A DNA stretch of 59,305 bases, taken from positions 55,119 to 114,423 of the forward strand of contig JAADGF010000025.1 in the NCBI GenBank assembly GCA_013152545.1, given 5' to 3'. Shown here one piece after another: positions 19,059-27,793 of the stretch (positions within the stretch are counted from its first letter, which is position 1; every line of letters begins with the position of its first letter). The stretch comes from Gammaproteobacteria bacterium. Its GTDB lineage: Bacteria; Pseudomonadota; Gammaproteobacteria; SZUA-152. Below the pieces are notes generated by a model. It worked only from the letters and a program-made list of their open reading frames with translations. It was not told the DNA's origin and ran no database searches. The translations under genes and the position numbers were made by a program.

Positions 19059-19076
19059 AGGAACGTGCACGTTCCT
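19059..19076. promoter_or_regulatory. 18-bp perfect palindrome
   Basis: AGGAACGTG / CACGTTCCT is a perfect palindrome 143 bases before the lipoprotein 2 start. It could be an operator for a dimeric regulator; no regulator can be assigned. Confidence 0.3.
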
Positions 19077-19218
19077 AAGCAAAGAACATGCTATCAGATT
19101 TACCCTATATAGTTGCGCGATCTATTTGATCGCTTAAGTATGATGAGTATTAACTTACAATGCAAAATCGAAAAATTTTATCTGATTTCAGGATTTATAT
19201 AATCAAGGAGAGCGTTGA

Positions 19219-20094
19219 ATGAAGTTGTTGTTAATAAAACTGACAAGGTTGGTGTTTTTGTGTGTTACCGTCATTGTAATGGGGTGTAATGCCGAGACAC
19301 CAACAGGTCCGGTATTTTCTGGAGAACCTATCCCCGCTGTTGTTGATGCAGATAATGTGAATGCAATAGCGGTAGCATCAATTGAGGGCACTCAGAAGGC
19401 CATCGATACAACGGCTACTGATATGAGAATATTGGCAAAAGTGATATATCAAGGATTAAATATATACACTGGCTCTTTACGCAACCGTACTGATGTTTTG
19501 CCAATGAAAGTTTCGATTCCTGCCGGGATCATCAGTCGGGATTTCTGTGGGGGTACGCTATCCACGAGTAACTTGATTCTCCCTGGCTTTAAAGATGCGA
19601 CATTTGAGTTTCAGGAGGTTTGTTATGAAAACAAAGTCAGTAGTAAGTTTGTCATAAACGGGCATGTACAGATACTTAGGTCCGCGACTTCTTTTACACT
19701 GAAATTTATCGAGTTTGCGATTAGCCGTAATGATGAAACACGCATTATAAATTATACGATCAGTTGCGAAGATGCAGCATGTTTCTCATATTCTGATTTT
19801 TTTGGTTCTGATGGTGAAGTCTATCGAGTTTCAGATCTCAATGTAAGCGGGGATAACATAACAGGATACACAGTGAGTGCTACGTTGTTTCATCCAGTTT
19901 GGTTTGTTGTACTGAAAACTACGGCAGGCATTACATTTAACTGCGAAAATGCTCGTCCCGATGCAGGCACGCTTGAATTTACTGGCGAAAAGAGCAGTTC
20001 TGGCAGTATTACCTTTCGGGGGGATTGCACAGGTTATGATGGCCATTATAATGACGGTGTGAATTCAGAGGCATTCAGCGGCAATTGGCCTTAA
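19219..20094 (+). CDS. Putative lipoprotein of unknown function (paralogue 2)
   Basis: ATG at 19219 follows AAGGAG at good spacing. The signal peptide ends in lipobox VMGC with Cys23. The 291-residue protein shares several blocks with the upstream lipoprotein: an NA/SNAEV-like start region, FCGGTLSTS, VNGH/TL-- beta strands, YRVSDLNVSGDNITGYTVSATLFHP (first 20 residues shared in type), and FNCENARPDAGTLEFTGE. Two conserved Cys pairs may form disulfides in the periplasm. Function is unknown; the pair looks like a tandem duplication that has diverged. Confidence 0.8.
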   Translation: MKLLLIKLTRLVFLCVTVIVMGCNAETPTGPVFSGEPIPAVVDADNVNAIAVASIEGTQKAIDTTATDMRILAKVIYQGLNIYTGSLRNRTDVLPMKVSIPAGIISRDFCGGTLSTSNLILPGFKDATFEFQEVCYENKVSSKFVINGHVQILRSATSFTLKFIEFAISRNDETRIINYTISCEDAACFSYSDFFGSDGEVYRVSDLNVSGDNITGYTVSATLFHPVWFVVLKTTAGITFNCENARPDAGTLEFTGEKSSSGSITFRGDCTGYDGHYNDGVNSEAFSGNWP

Positions 20095-20111
20095 TTTCGC
20101 ATATCCGGTTT

Positions 20112-20158
20112 AGTGTAAAAGTACGGGCCGTGTAACCTTGTGTCCGTGCTTTTACACT
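20112..20158. terminator. Long hairpin between convergent genes
   Basis: Arms agtgtaaaagtacgg and ccgtgcttttacact form a 15-bp stem with one mismatch and a 17-base loop. It lies between the convergent lipoprotein and outer-membrane protein genes and could terminate both, the A/T-rich base of the stem supplying U-runs either way. Confidence 0.65.
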
Positions 20159-20189
20159 ATTATCGCCATAACAAACAAATAACCAGGCA

Positions 20190-21047
20190 TTAAAAATAAC
20201 GCTCAATGACAATGCGCATTTCAGCTGTGTGAGTCATACTACTCGGCTCTATTATCGTTGCGCTGTTTAGACCATTGCTCACCGCTCGTGTTTTGCTAGC
20301 TCCAAATCGCCATGTCTTATATTTTCCCGCCACACCAATGCGATAGTTATCTGCGGCGCGGAGCGTGTATGAGAGCTCAATTGCGGCACCTAACTTGCTG
20401 CCCAAGTCAAGGACCGGTTTGCCAAACCCCTGCGCAGATAGATCCACTGCCATCTTTGGGCTTAGTGTACGGATGACACTGACGTCAAGGGTCAGGTTAT
20501 GCGAAGTATTTTTGATTAAATCATGGATAACGCCAAAGGAAAGTTCCCACCATTTATAGCGCTCAAAAAGCCCGAGAGTTCTTTCGGTTGCCAGGATGTC
20601 TCGATCCCATTGGCGATATTCGATGGTGGTGTAAATGGCAAGTGGAGCCCCCTTTAACATTAGGTTTTCACCAACAGTCAGTCCAGCATGATAAAAGGTT
20701 TCGTCCGTTTGCGTCAGTAAGTCAGCACCATTTTGTGTGTGTCCATCGTATTGAATTCTTCCATCAAAGTATCCAGCATTGATGCTGGCGTAAACAGAGT
20801 TGTTATCCGGTCGCTGGGTAATGCTGCCTTGAATACCGGCAATGAAACCAGTCTCTTTATTCAAAAAAACACCATTATCGTCTGTTTCTTCATAATTAAA
20901 ATATTTGACACCAGGTGATATATTGAATTTTGCTTGTGCAAAAACACCGTTACTGAAAATTATTAGCGCGGTAATGATTATTATTCGTTTCACAAGAAAT
21001 CTACCGATGAAGTTAGTTTGAACCACGTTTTGGTTGTAAGGGCGCAT
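20190..21047 (-). CDS. Putative outer-membrane beta-barrel protein
   Basis: The N-terminus carries a signal peptide (VKRIIIITALIIFSNGVFAQA). The mature part alternates short amphipathic strands with aromatic girdles (KYFNYEE, YASINAGYFDGRI, FYHAGLTVGENL, TIEYRQWDRD, WWELSFGVIHDL) and ends in RIVIERYF, a C-terminal Phe typical for BAM-assembled barrels. The length is 285 residues from ATG at 21047; a GTG at 20993 is possible. I do not recognise the family. It converges on lipoprotein 2 and stands alone, with repeats D and C upstream. Confidence 0.7.
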   Translation of the reverse strand: MRPYNQNVVQTNFIGRFLVKRIIIITALIIFSNGVFAQAKFNISPGVKYFNYEETDDNGVFLNKETGFIAGIQGSITQRPDNNSVYASINAGYFDGRIQYDGHTQNGADLLTQTDETFYHAGLTVGENLMLKGAPLAIYTTIEYRQWDRDILATERTLGLFERYKWWELSFGVIHDLIKNTSHNLTLDVSVIRTLSPKMAVDLSAQGFGKPVLDLGSKLGAAIELSYTLRAADNYRIGVAGKYKTWRFGASKTRAVSNGLNSATIIEPSSMTHTAEMRIVIERYF

Positions 21048-21098
21048 TAACCTAAATAAATTATAAGACTCAAGTTAGCGTTGATTGATTCGATTACT

Positions 21099-21217
21099 GC
21101 ATCAAAAGTGCTAATTTACATCGTATCGGTAAACTCCGCACTTTTTCCTTGTTTTCGAATAAGTCAAAGGTAATCTGAGCAGTTATAGGATATTTAAAAA
21201 ACCAGGCTGAACAGCGC
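21099..21217 (+). repeat. Fold-back element D, copy 2
   Basis: It aligns with 279-395 over its whole length, from 'gcatcaaaag' to 'aaaaaacaggctga'-like sequence. The stem pairs aaagtgc with gcacttt, where copy 1 has aaagcgc with gcgcttt. The paired change keeps the stem. T residues follow the stem. Confidence 0.75.
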
Positions 21218-21245
21218 GACTACTATAATAGTCAACAGACTACAC

Positions 21246-21430
21246 GAGGAGCCTCCGAGAAGGGAAAGTCTACTGCAAAAACGCCATATTGGCCCATTGT
21301 TACGATCACTATGTTAAATAGACTCAATATTTGCCTAAAATGTCAAAAGTAGGTGCCAGATGCAATTGAAAAAAATGGACTCAAAATGGCGTTCCTTCAT
21401 GACGGTGGCTATTCTCGGACAGGCTCCTAG
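21246..21430 (+). repeat. Fold-back element C, copy 2
   Basis: About 185 bp aligning with 16302-16491: 'acgccatattggcccattgtt', then 'ttaaatagactcaatatt', 'caaaagtaggtgcc' and 'aaaatggcgttcc'. Inverted ends are 'gaggagcct' and 'aggctccta'. Element D lies directly before it, so the gap 21048-21463 is almost wholly repeats. Confidence 0.78.
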
Positions 21431-21463
21431 GTTATAAATTCAACCTTCTGTTGCAATGATTTC

Positions 21464-21503
21464 AGCCACAAAAAAACCGCAAATCGGCGGCTTTTTCGTG
21501 GCT
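21464..21503 (-). terminator. Rho-independent terminator of rpoH
   Basis: Read leftwards, a ccgc/gcgg stem is followed by seven T residues (21470-21490), inside a wider agccac / gtggct stem. It begins about 40 bases after the rpoH stop. Confidence 0.8.
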
Positions 21504-21541
21504 TGTTTTGCTGGACTGCATTTTACCCGACACATTAATGC

Positions 21542-22408
21542 TTATGCCGCCATTGTTGTCCTCATTTTTTTAATCGCATTTTGTTCCAATTGTCGGATAC
21601 GCTCAGCTGATACATTGTATTGCCTGGCTAATTCATGCAAAGTGGATTTTTTCTCAGACAACCAACGCTGTTGCAGTATGTCGCGACTGCGCGTATCTAG
21701 CGTTTCGAGAGCCAGAAGCAATTTTTCATTGTTGTGAACTTGAGTGTTCTCCTGCTCCAGCAGCAAGGAAGGCTCGTGGCTCAGATCCTGTAAATATCCG
21801 GCCGGGGCAGGCACAAAATCATCGTCATCACTGTCTGTGGAGCCATCAAACGAAGTGTCCTGACCGCTCATGCGCTTTTCCATTTCAAGCACAACAGCAG
21901 GTTCGACATTTAAGTCTTTGGCGACAGCCTGTACTTCAGCATGACTAAACCATCCAAGGTGTTTTTTGTTTTTACGCAAATTAAAAAATAATTTGCGTTG
22001 TGCTTTGGTGGTGGCTAATTTCACAATGCGCCAGTTACGCAGTATGTATTCGTGGATTTCAGCCCGAATCCAGTGCACGGCAAAAGACACTAGGCGAACA
22101 TTCATGTTAGGGTCGAAGCGTTTGACAGCTTTCATTAAACCCACATTGCCCTCTTGAACAAGATCAGCCTGTGGCAGACCGTAACCGCTGTAACCGCGCG
22201 CGATATAAATCACAAAACGCAAATGGGACATCACTAAACGACGTGCCGCTTCCAAATCATCGTTTTGCTGTAATTGTGTCGCTAACTCGCATTCTTCTTC
22301 TGCTTTTAGCACGGGAATGCGATTGGCGGCTGAAACATACGCTTCCAAACTACCACTGGGATTAACAAGATCTAACGCGAAAGGTTTGTTTATCATTACG
22401 GTATCCAT
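21542..22408 (-). CDS. rpoH: RNA polymerase heat-shock sigma factor RpoH (sigma-32)
   Basis: RpoH directs RNA polymerase to heat-shock promoters. Region 2 is visible as [45 protein letters not shown] and the promoter-melting part [18 protein letters not shown]; the RpoH box is [12 protein letters not shown]. Region 4 ends in an HTH ([28 protein letters not shown]). The frame is open to 22477, but ATG at 22408 directly follows GGGAGGGAGAA and gives 288 residues, close to E. coli's 284. It follows ftsX, and a perfect CIRCE lies 63 bases upstream of its ATG. Confidence 0.96.
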   Translation of the reverse strand: MDTVMINKPFALDLVNPSGSLEAYVSAANRIPVLKAEEECELATQLQQNDDLEAARRLVMSHLRFVIYIARGYSGYGLPQADLVQEGNVGLMKAVKRFDPNMNVRLVSFAVHWIRAEIHEYILRNWRIVKLATTKAQRKLFFNLRKNKKHLGWFSHAEVQAVAKDLNVEPAVVLEMEKRMSGQDTSFDGSTDSDDDDFVPAPAGYLQDLSHEPSLLLEQENTQVHNNEKLLLALETLDTRSRDILQQRWLSEKKSTLHELARQYNVSAERIRQLEQNAIKKMRTTMAA

Positions 22409-22470
22409 TTCTCCCTCCCAATAATTGCCGTTTAAGTTTAGCATTGCTACCGTCAAGTGCCAATGAAAAT

Positions 22471-22497
22471 TTAGCACTCATGTCATAAGAGTGCTAA
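22471..22497. promoter_or_regulatory. CIRCE element (HrcA operator) upstream of rpoH
   Basis: TTAGCACTC, nine bases, GAGTGCTAA is an exact match to the CIRCE consensus. It lies between ftsX (stop 22593) and rpoH (ATG 22408), so HrcA repressor bound here would control an rpoH promoter within the ftsX-rpoH gap. A TTGACG at about 22459 on the minus strand is a candidate -35 immediately downstream of the operator. Confidence 0.9.
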
Positions 22498-22592
22498 CAC
22501 AGTGTAAAGTTCGGTGCCGGTGATGGTGAATTCAATCGGTTAGCTTAGCGCGACCTGAAACCTTAAACCGATAAATTCGAAATACCCTTATC

Positions 22593-23642
22593 CTATTTCG
22601 GTTCGATAGCATGTATGTGGCGTGTTACTGCGATCCAAGAACCTGTTAACCCTAGCACTACGCCTATGGCTAAAATATATGCAACACCAACAAACCCTAA
22701 ACCTGAGAGTTGAAATGTGCTGTTATATAAAACGCTAAGGCGATGGATTGGGTCGCTAATCAGCCAAAACAATAGTGCAATCAGCAGTACGGCAAAAACT
22801 GCACCCATCAATCCGTACCAAAAACCCGCGTACAAAAAAGGTTTGCGAATAAACTGGTTAGTGGCTCCTATCAGTTTAGTGACCAGGATTTCCTGGCGAC
22901 GGTTATGAATGGTGAGCCGGATAGTATTGCCAATGATTAACAAAACTGCCACGGCAAGCAATCCGGACAATAATAGTGCGCCGCGTTTCCCCAGGGCAAC
23001 AAAACTGTTAAGTCGTTGTATCCATTTGAAATCTAATTGCACAATATCTACTTGGGGTAATTCCCTGAGTTTTTCGGTCAAGCGTTCAATATTGCCGGTG
23101 ATGAGCTGTGAACGGTGTAATTTTACAATAATGACGGCTGGCAACGGGTTTTCCTGTAAAATATCCAGGGCATCACCAAACCCGGATTGCTGCTGAAATT
23201 CATCCAATGCCTGCGCTGCGCTTAAATGAGATGCATTGCTAATCTCTTCCCACGTTTGCAGTTTTTTAGTGAGCAACCTCGCTTCCTGGTCCGATATTGA
23301 CTTTTTCATAAAGAGAGATACTTGGGCGTTACCCTGCCAATTGCTCACAATTTTTTGTAAATCGGTTAATAACAGAAACAATCCCGTGGGTAACGCCAAA
23401 GCAATGGCAATGACCGCAGCAGTCATTAGTGTTGATAAGGGTGTTTGGAGCAGTTGAAGTAAGGCTGCCTTTCCCACCCAGGCCTGTTGTTCGAAATACC
23501 GTGATAGCGCTGAGTGGGTTTTTTGGCGAGTACGGGCATCGGACTCGTAATCAATGAATGTTGTCAGGTCTTGTTGCCGTCGTCTTTGCTGCTGCCTTTG
23601 TTGTGGCGTTTGCCGTTGACGCCTGTTTTTCCGTGGAACCAT
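22593..23642 (-). CDS. ftsX: Cell division protein FtsX
   Basis: FtsX is the membrane part of the FtsEX complex, which activates peptidoglycan hydrolases through EnvC at the septum. A very basic, Gln-rich N-terminus (KNRRQRQTPQQRQQQRRRQQ) is followed by TM1 (LMTAAVIAIALALPTGLFLLL), a periplasmic domain containing SLFMKKSISDQEA, and three C-terminal TM helices, the MacB/FtsX-type fold. A GTG at 23645 directly follows the ftsE stop; ATG at 23642 is preferred. The length of about 349 residues is normal. Confidence 0.95.
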   Translation of the reverse strand: MVPRKNRRQRQTPQQRQQQRRRQQDLTTFIDYESDARTRQKTHSALSRYFEQQAWVGKAALLQLLQTPLSTLMTAAVIAIALALPTGLFLLLTDLQKIVSNWQGNAQVSLFMKKSISDQEARLLTKKLQTWEEISNASHLSAAQALDEFQQQSGFGDALDILQENPLPAVIIVKLHRSQLITGNIERLTEKLRELPQVDIVQLDFKWIQRLNSFVALGKRGALLLSGLLAVAVLLIIGNTIRLTIHNRRQEILVTKLIGATNQFIRKPFLYAGFWYGLMGAVFAVLLIALLFWLISDPIHRLSVLYNSTFQLSGLGFVGVAYILAIGVVLGLTGSWIAVTRHIHAIEPK

Positions 23643-23645
23643 CAC

Positions 23646-24332
23646 TTATGCCGCGTTATTGAGGTCTTGAGTGGTACCGTCAGCAATCAATCGACCTTCA
23701 TGTAAGGTGAATAAACGATATTGCAGTTGGCTGATTAAACCTAAGTCATGGGTGGCTATGAGCACGGTAGTGCCTATATGATTAAATGCCTCGAACAACC
23801 CCATGATCTCTCGCGAAAGTGCGGGGTCAAGATTGCCCGTGGGTTCGTCAGCCAATAATAAGGGGGGGCGGTTAACGACGGCTCGCGCAATACCGACCCG
23901 TTGTTGCTCACCGGTGGACAGGGTGATCGGAAATTGTTTTTCCTTGCGCAGCAAACCCACTTTATCCAATGCAGCACGTACCCGCCGACCCGTTTCACTG
24001 GGTGGGATGCCGGAAATAATGAGTGGTAACGCTACATTATCAAATACGGTTTTGTCGTTCAATAAGTTATGGTCTTGGAATACCATTCCGATTTTTCGTC
24101 GTACAAATGGAATTTCTCGGCGACGCACCCGCGATAAATTTTCACCATCCAACACTACCTCGCCGCGAGTGGTGCGCTCAATCAGAGTGATTAGCTTAAG
24201 CAGCGTACTTTTTCCAGCACCAGAGTGCCCCGTTAAAAAAGCCATTTCGCCAGCCTGCAAATGGCACGTAACGTTACTTAGCGCCTCGTGACCGCCGGGA
24301 TATCGTTTGGATATGTTGACTAGTTTTATCAT
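23646..24332 (-). CDS. ftsE: Cell division ATP-binding protein FtsE
   Basis: FtsE is the ABC ATPase of FtsEX. Walker A is GHSGAGKST, the Q-loop MVFQDHNLL, the signature LSTGEQQRVGIARA (Thr where LSGGE is usual), Walker B LLLADEPTGNLD and switch His in IATHDLGLI. The length of 228 residues is typical. It starts 104 bases after ftsY and its stop abuts ftsX, forming the conserved ftsY-ftsE-ftsX(-rpoH) operon. Confidence 0.96.
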   Translation of the reverse strand: MIKLVNISKRYPGGHEALSNVTCHLQAGEMAFLTGHSGAGKSTLLKLITLIERTTRGEVVLDGENLSRVRRREIPFVRRKIGMVFQDHNLLNDKTVFDNVALPLIISGIPPSETGRRVRAALDKVGLLRKEKQFPITLSTGEQQRVGIARAVVNRPPLLLADEPTGNLDPALSREIMGLFEAFNHIGTTVLIATHDLGLISQLQYRLFTLHEGRLIADGTTQDLNNAA

Positions 24333-24402
24333 TGATTTAGTACCGCACGGTTTTCGAGACGGTAATTTTGTTTTGTCGGTTTGATTGTGTTTTTTTATTC
24401 TT

Positions 24403-24429
24403 TATATACCCGGACGCTATGGGTATATA
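24403..24429. repeat. Small inverted repeat resembling an element B end
   Basis: tatataccc, nine bases, gggtatata lies in the ftsY-ftsE gap. The right half, cgctatgggtatata, closely matches the element B terminus at 59150-59170. It may be a relic of two B ends or chance. Confidence 0.35.
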
Positions 24430-24436
24430 GTAACAT

Positions 24437-25513
24437 TCATTCGTCGAGAGCGTTGTCGGATACGCTACGACTGTCTTTACTGAGCAAAGCGTTAACAAAA
24501 TCAGATGCAGTAAAATCCCGCAAATCGTCGATGCCTTCACCGATGCCGATCAAGCGTATGGGGATTTCCAACTGCTTTGCAATGGCGAATATCACACCAC
24601 CTTTTGCAGTACCATCCAACTTGGTCAACGCAATGCCTGAAACGGAAACGGCTTGACTAAACTGCCGTGCTTGTACCACCGCATTTTGACCAATACTGGC
24701 GTCCAGGACCAGCATCACTTCATGAGGCGCATTGACATCAAGTTTGCCCATGACACGATGCACTTTCTTCAGCTCCTCCATCAAATTGGATTGTGTGTGT
24801 AGTCGCCCCGCAGTATCAGCAATAAGCACATCAACCCCGCGAGCCCTCGCCGCCTGGAGCGCATCAAATATCACTGAAGCGGAGTCTGCGCCAGTATGTT
24901 GTGCAATGACGGCAATCTCGTTGCGTTTGCCCCATTCTTGAAGTTGTTCAACGGCAGCTGCGCGGAATGTATCACCAGCCGCTAACATCACAGAGCGGCC
25001 TTGATTTTGCAGGCGTTTAGCCAATTTACCAATTGTCGTGGTTTTTCCGGCACCATTAACGCCAACCATAAGAATAACGTAGGGGTGGTCGGCGCGGGGA
25101 ATGTTTAAGGGTATCGAAACCGGTTCAAGAATAGCCACCATGTCGTCGGTAAGTGCTGCAAATAAGGCGTCAGCATCTTCTAATTGTTTGCGTTTTAGTC
25201 GCTGGGTAAGATCATCAATGATGGTGTCGGTGGCCTCTATGCCGACATCGGCGCTCAATAACAAGCTTTCGAGTTCTTCGAGTACATCGCTATCAATGGT
25301 TTTTTTGCCCAATACTAAATTGCTAATGCCATCGGTTACATTATTGCGAGTGCGCTTTAAGCCTTTGGCCAAACGTGTAAAGAAACCACCTTTCGGTTCT
25401 TTTGCTAATGCTGGCTCGGTTTTTTCGTCAGGCACGGGCGATGATGATTGACGGGTATCTCTGGGCGCTTCATCCGTGATTTTTGTGCTTTTATTCTTTT
25501 TGAAACCAAACAT
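24437..25513 (-). CDS. ftsY: Signal recognition particle receptor FtsY
   Basis: FtsY receives SRP-bound ribosomes at the inner membrane. An N-terminal charged region (A domain, shorter than in E. coli) precedes the NG domain: G1 GVNGAGKTTTIGKLA, DTFRAAAVEQLQEW, G3 DTAGRLHTQSNLMEEL, G4 TKLDGTAKGG and the final GIGEGIDDLRDFTASDFVNALL. The frame is open to 25552; MFGFKKNK at 25513 is the typical family start, giving 358 residues. It heads the ftsYEX-rpoH operon. Confidence 0.96.
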   Translation of the reverse strand: MFGFKKNKSTKITDEAPRDTRQSSSPVPDEKTEPALAKEPKGGFFTRLAKGLKRTRNNVTDGISNLVLGKKTIDSDVLEELESLLLSADVGIEATDTIIDDLTQRLKRKQLEDADALFAALTDDMVAILEPVSIPLNIPRADHPYVILMVGVNGAGKTTTIGKLAKRLQNQGRSVMLAAGDTFRAAAVEQLQEWGKRNEIAVIAQHTGADSASVIFDALQAARARGVDVLIADTAGRLHTQSNLMEELKKVHRVMGKLDVNAPHEVMLVLDASIGQNAVVQARQFSQAVSVSGIALTKLDGTAKGGVIFAIAKQLEIPIRLIGIGEGIDDLRDFTASDFVNALLSKDSRSVSDNALDE

Positions 25514-26317
25514 AGGCGCTCGCTGTCTTAACTTGTTTAAAATCGTTTGCAAATTATCGTTTTGAGGCGATGAAATTCAAGTCGTTCTGTTTTTCCCGGC
25601 CGGCCAAAGTAGATAAACGCTAGTTTCAACCGATATTTACGTTCATATTAGAGGTCGTTATTTTACGACAACGCTGCAGGTTGAACGGAAACGGACTCAA
25701 GACACAAACTAGTGACGAAATATATTACTGCCGGGATTGTAACGAAAAAGTGCTCAATGACGTATCACTATTTTAGTTGGGTGGGCTGATTCCTGACATC
25801 CGTTCTATTAACGTTGTTTTTTAAGGTAGTTTTACTTAACGCTATTTAAATAATGATTTCCACTCAGCTGGAATTAAGTGATAATTATGCATTTTTAATT
25901 ATTAATCAAACTTGTAATCATTCAGCCTAACGATTAAATGCACAGTAATGGCTCAGATTCCCTTTGAGAACTAAAGAGAACAAGGAATAAGGGTCTGTAA
26001 CAAAAATAACTTGGACAGATTGCGCTGGATATCGTTTCGTCTTCAAGGCGCAGAAATGGACGTACCCCAAGGGCACTTCTTTCAGGGCGCATAGTCGTTG
26101 TCTGTAAACTTTTACGCAACGTCGAAGACTAGGATAGACAAGCTAAATGTTCACGTTATTTCTTTGCAGACCCTCAGTGCGACGTTTAGTGATGTCAATG
26201 AATGAATGTTGTTAACCCCGTCATCGGGTAACTCAACGATAAACTGAATAGTGACTCAAATTTTATGTTTATAAAGAATACTCAATCCCCGTTAACCCAA
26301 TGAAAGAGAGATAAATC
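25514..26317. other. Intergenic region ftsY / M16 peptidase
   Basis: This 800-base divergent gap holds no supported gene. The central part (about 25980-26130) is GC-richer than its flanks and contains partly complementary blocks (gcgctggatatcg, cttcaaggcgc, ttttacgcaacgtcgaagac), which may be another fold-back element without a second copy in the window. The end carries GAGAG, 7 bases before the M16 ATG. Confidence 0.35.
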
Positions 26318-27793
26318 ATGATTCAACGCCGACTTTGGAAGCCGTCACCACATTTTGGTTTTCTAATCGCTATCGCTTTAACTGGCTGTGCTACGGCGGT
26401 TACGCAAGATACCGCCACCAACAAAACCCAAAAAAATTCGATAGTAACGGAGACAACGAAGGGCGATCAAGGTAAAACGGATAATACCAGCGTACACGAA
26501 TTTCACTTAAAAAATGGTTTAAAAGTGCTGGTAAAAGAGGATCATCGCGCCCCTATCGTTGTTGCACAAATTTGGTACAAGGCAGGTAGTAGTTACGAAA
26601 AAAATGGTACCACGGGTGTCGCCCATTTATTAGAACACATGATGTTTAAGGGTACCCATAAACTTGGTCCTAACGAATTCTCGAAAATCATTTCAGCCAA
26701 CGGCGGACGTGAAAATGCGTTTACCGGTAAAGATTACACAGCCTATTTTCAACAATTGGAGAAAAGCCGTTTACCCATCAGCTTTAAACTTGAAGCGGAT
26801 CGCATGGCAAACCTAAACTTAAGTGAGGAGGAGTTTACCAAAGAAATACAAGTGGTTATGGAGGAACGTCGCATGCGTACCGACGACAAACCGCGATCCA
26901 AAACGTATGAGCAATTCTTAGCCGCGGCCTACGTTAACAGCCCCTATCGACATCCTATTATCGGTTGGATGGAAGACCTGGAAACCATGGTGGTGAATGA
27001 CGCACAACAATGGTACCAAAACTATTACGCGCCCAATAACGCTACCCTGGTTGTGGTAGGTGATGTCGATCCTCAGGAAATTCTCGTCATGGCCAAAAAG
27101 TATTATGGCCCACTCAAGCGACAGAAAATCCCAGCCCTTAAACCGCAACAAGAAGTACCACAAAAAGGGGAACGCCGCATTGTCGTTAAAGAAAAAGCGC
27201 GTTTGCCCTATCTCGTGATGGGATACAAAGTACCGGTGTTAAAAACGGCTGAAACAGACTGGGAGCCCTATGCATTAGAAATGCTGGCATACGTGCTCGA
27301 TGGCAGTGACAGTTCACGGTTTTCTAAAAACTTGGTGCGAGGCCAGGAAATTGCCACGCGTGTTGGTGCCGGTTATGATCTTTACAGTCGCATGGATGAC
27401 CTCTTTATATTTGATGGCACACCAGCCCAGGGACGCAATATTAAGGAATTGGAAAAAGCCATTCGCCAACAAATTGAAATACTAAAAACAGAACTGGTTG
27501 ACGAAAAAGAATTAAACCGTATTAAGACCCAGGTTGTCGCCAACAAAACCTACGAACTGGATTCCGTATTCTATCAAGCCATGCAATTAGGAACGCTTGA
27601 AACTGTTGGTCTTGATTGGCGGTTACTCGATAAGTATGTTGATCATTTCCGTGCTGTAACACCGGAACAAGTGCGGAAAATGGCGCAAAAATTTCTCGTT
27701 GATGATCGTTTGACCGTGGCAGTGCTAGAGCCTCAACCCTTAACTGAAAAGCTCCTTAGCAACAAAGACAGCGGGGTTCAACATGCACACTAA
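26318..27793 (+). CDS. M16 family zinc metallopeptidase, lipoprotein (catalytic partner)
   Basis: This pitrilysin-type peptidase carries the inverted zinc motif HLLEH (His103, Glu106, His107) in TTGVAHLLEHMMFKGT, with a downstream Glu in the TKEIQVVMEERRMR block. A signal peptide ends in lipobox LTGC (Cys24), so it is probably an outer- or inner-membrane lipoprotein facing the periplasm. Two M16 domains follow (peptidase and the C-terminal inactive half). It overlaps the next M16 gene by 11 bases; such pairs form active/inactive heterodimers. The substrate is unknown. Confidence 0.9.
   Translation: MIQRRLWKPSPHFGFLIAIALTGCATAVTQDTATNKTQKNSIVTETTKGDQGKTDNTSVHEFHLKNGLKVLVKEDHRAPIVVAQIWYKAGSSYEKNGTTGVAHLLEHMMFKGTHKLGPNEFSKIISANGGRENAFTGKDYTAYFQQLEKSRLPISFKLEADRMANLNLSEEEFTKEIQVVMEERRMRTDDKPRSKTYEQFLAAAYVNSPYRHPIIGWMEDLETMVVNDAQQWYQNYYAPNNATLVVVGDVDPQEILVMAKKYYGPLKRQKIPALKPQQEVPQKGERRIVVKEKARLPYLVMGYKVPVLKTAETDWEPYALEMLAYVLDGSDSSRFSKNLVRGQEIATRVGAGYDLYSRMDDLFIFDGTPAQGRNIKELEKAIRQQIEILKTELVDEKELNRIKTQVVANKTYELDSVFYQAMQLGTLETVGLDWRLLDKYVDHFRAVTPEQVRKMAQKFLVDDRLTVAVLEPQPLTEKLLSNKDSGVQHAH

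Larger units (their letters stand above)
18531..19218. other. Intergenic region between the two lipoprotein genes
   Basis: This 690-base stretch holds the terminator at 18554-18580 and an 18-base palindrome at 19059-19076. A 60-codon frame at 18537 overlaps the terminator and has no family-like features, so it is not called. The final bases hold AAGGAG, 8 bases before the second lipoprotein ATG. Confidence 0.4.

Noticed and set aside
23803-24291. 162-codon plus-strand frame
   Set aside because: Antisense to ftsE Walker motifs; no independent support.
25934-26119. 61-codon minus-strand frame
   Set aside because: Within a low-complexity intergenic part that may be a repeat; no start signal or recognisable protein features.
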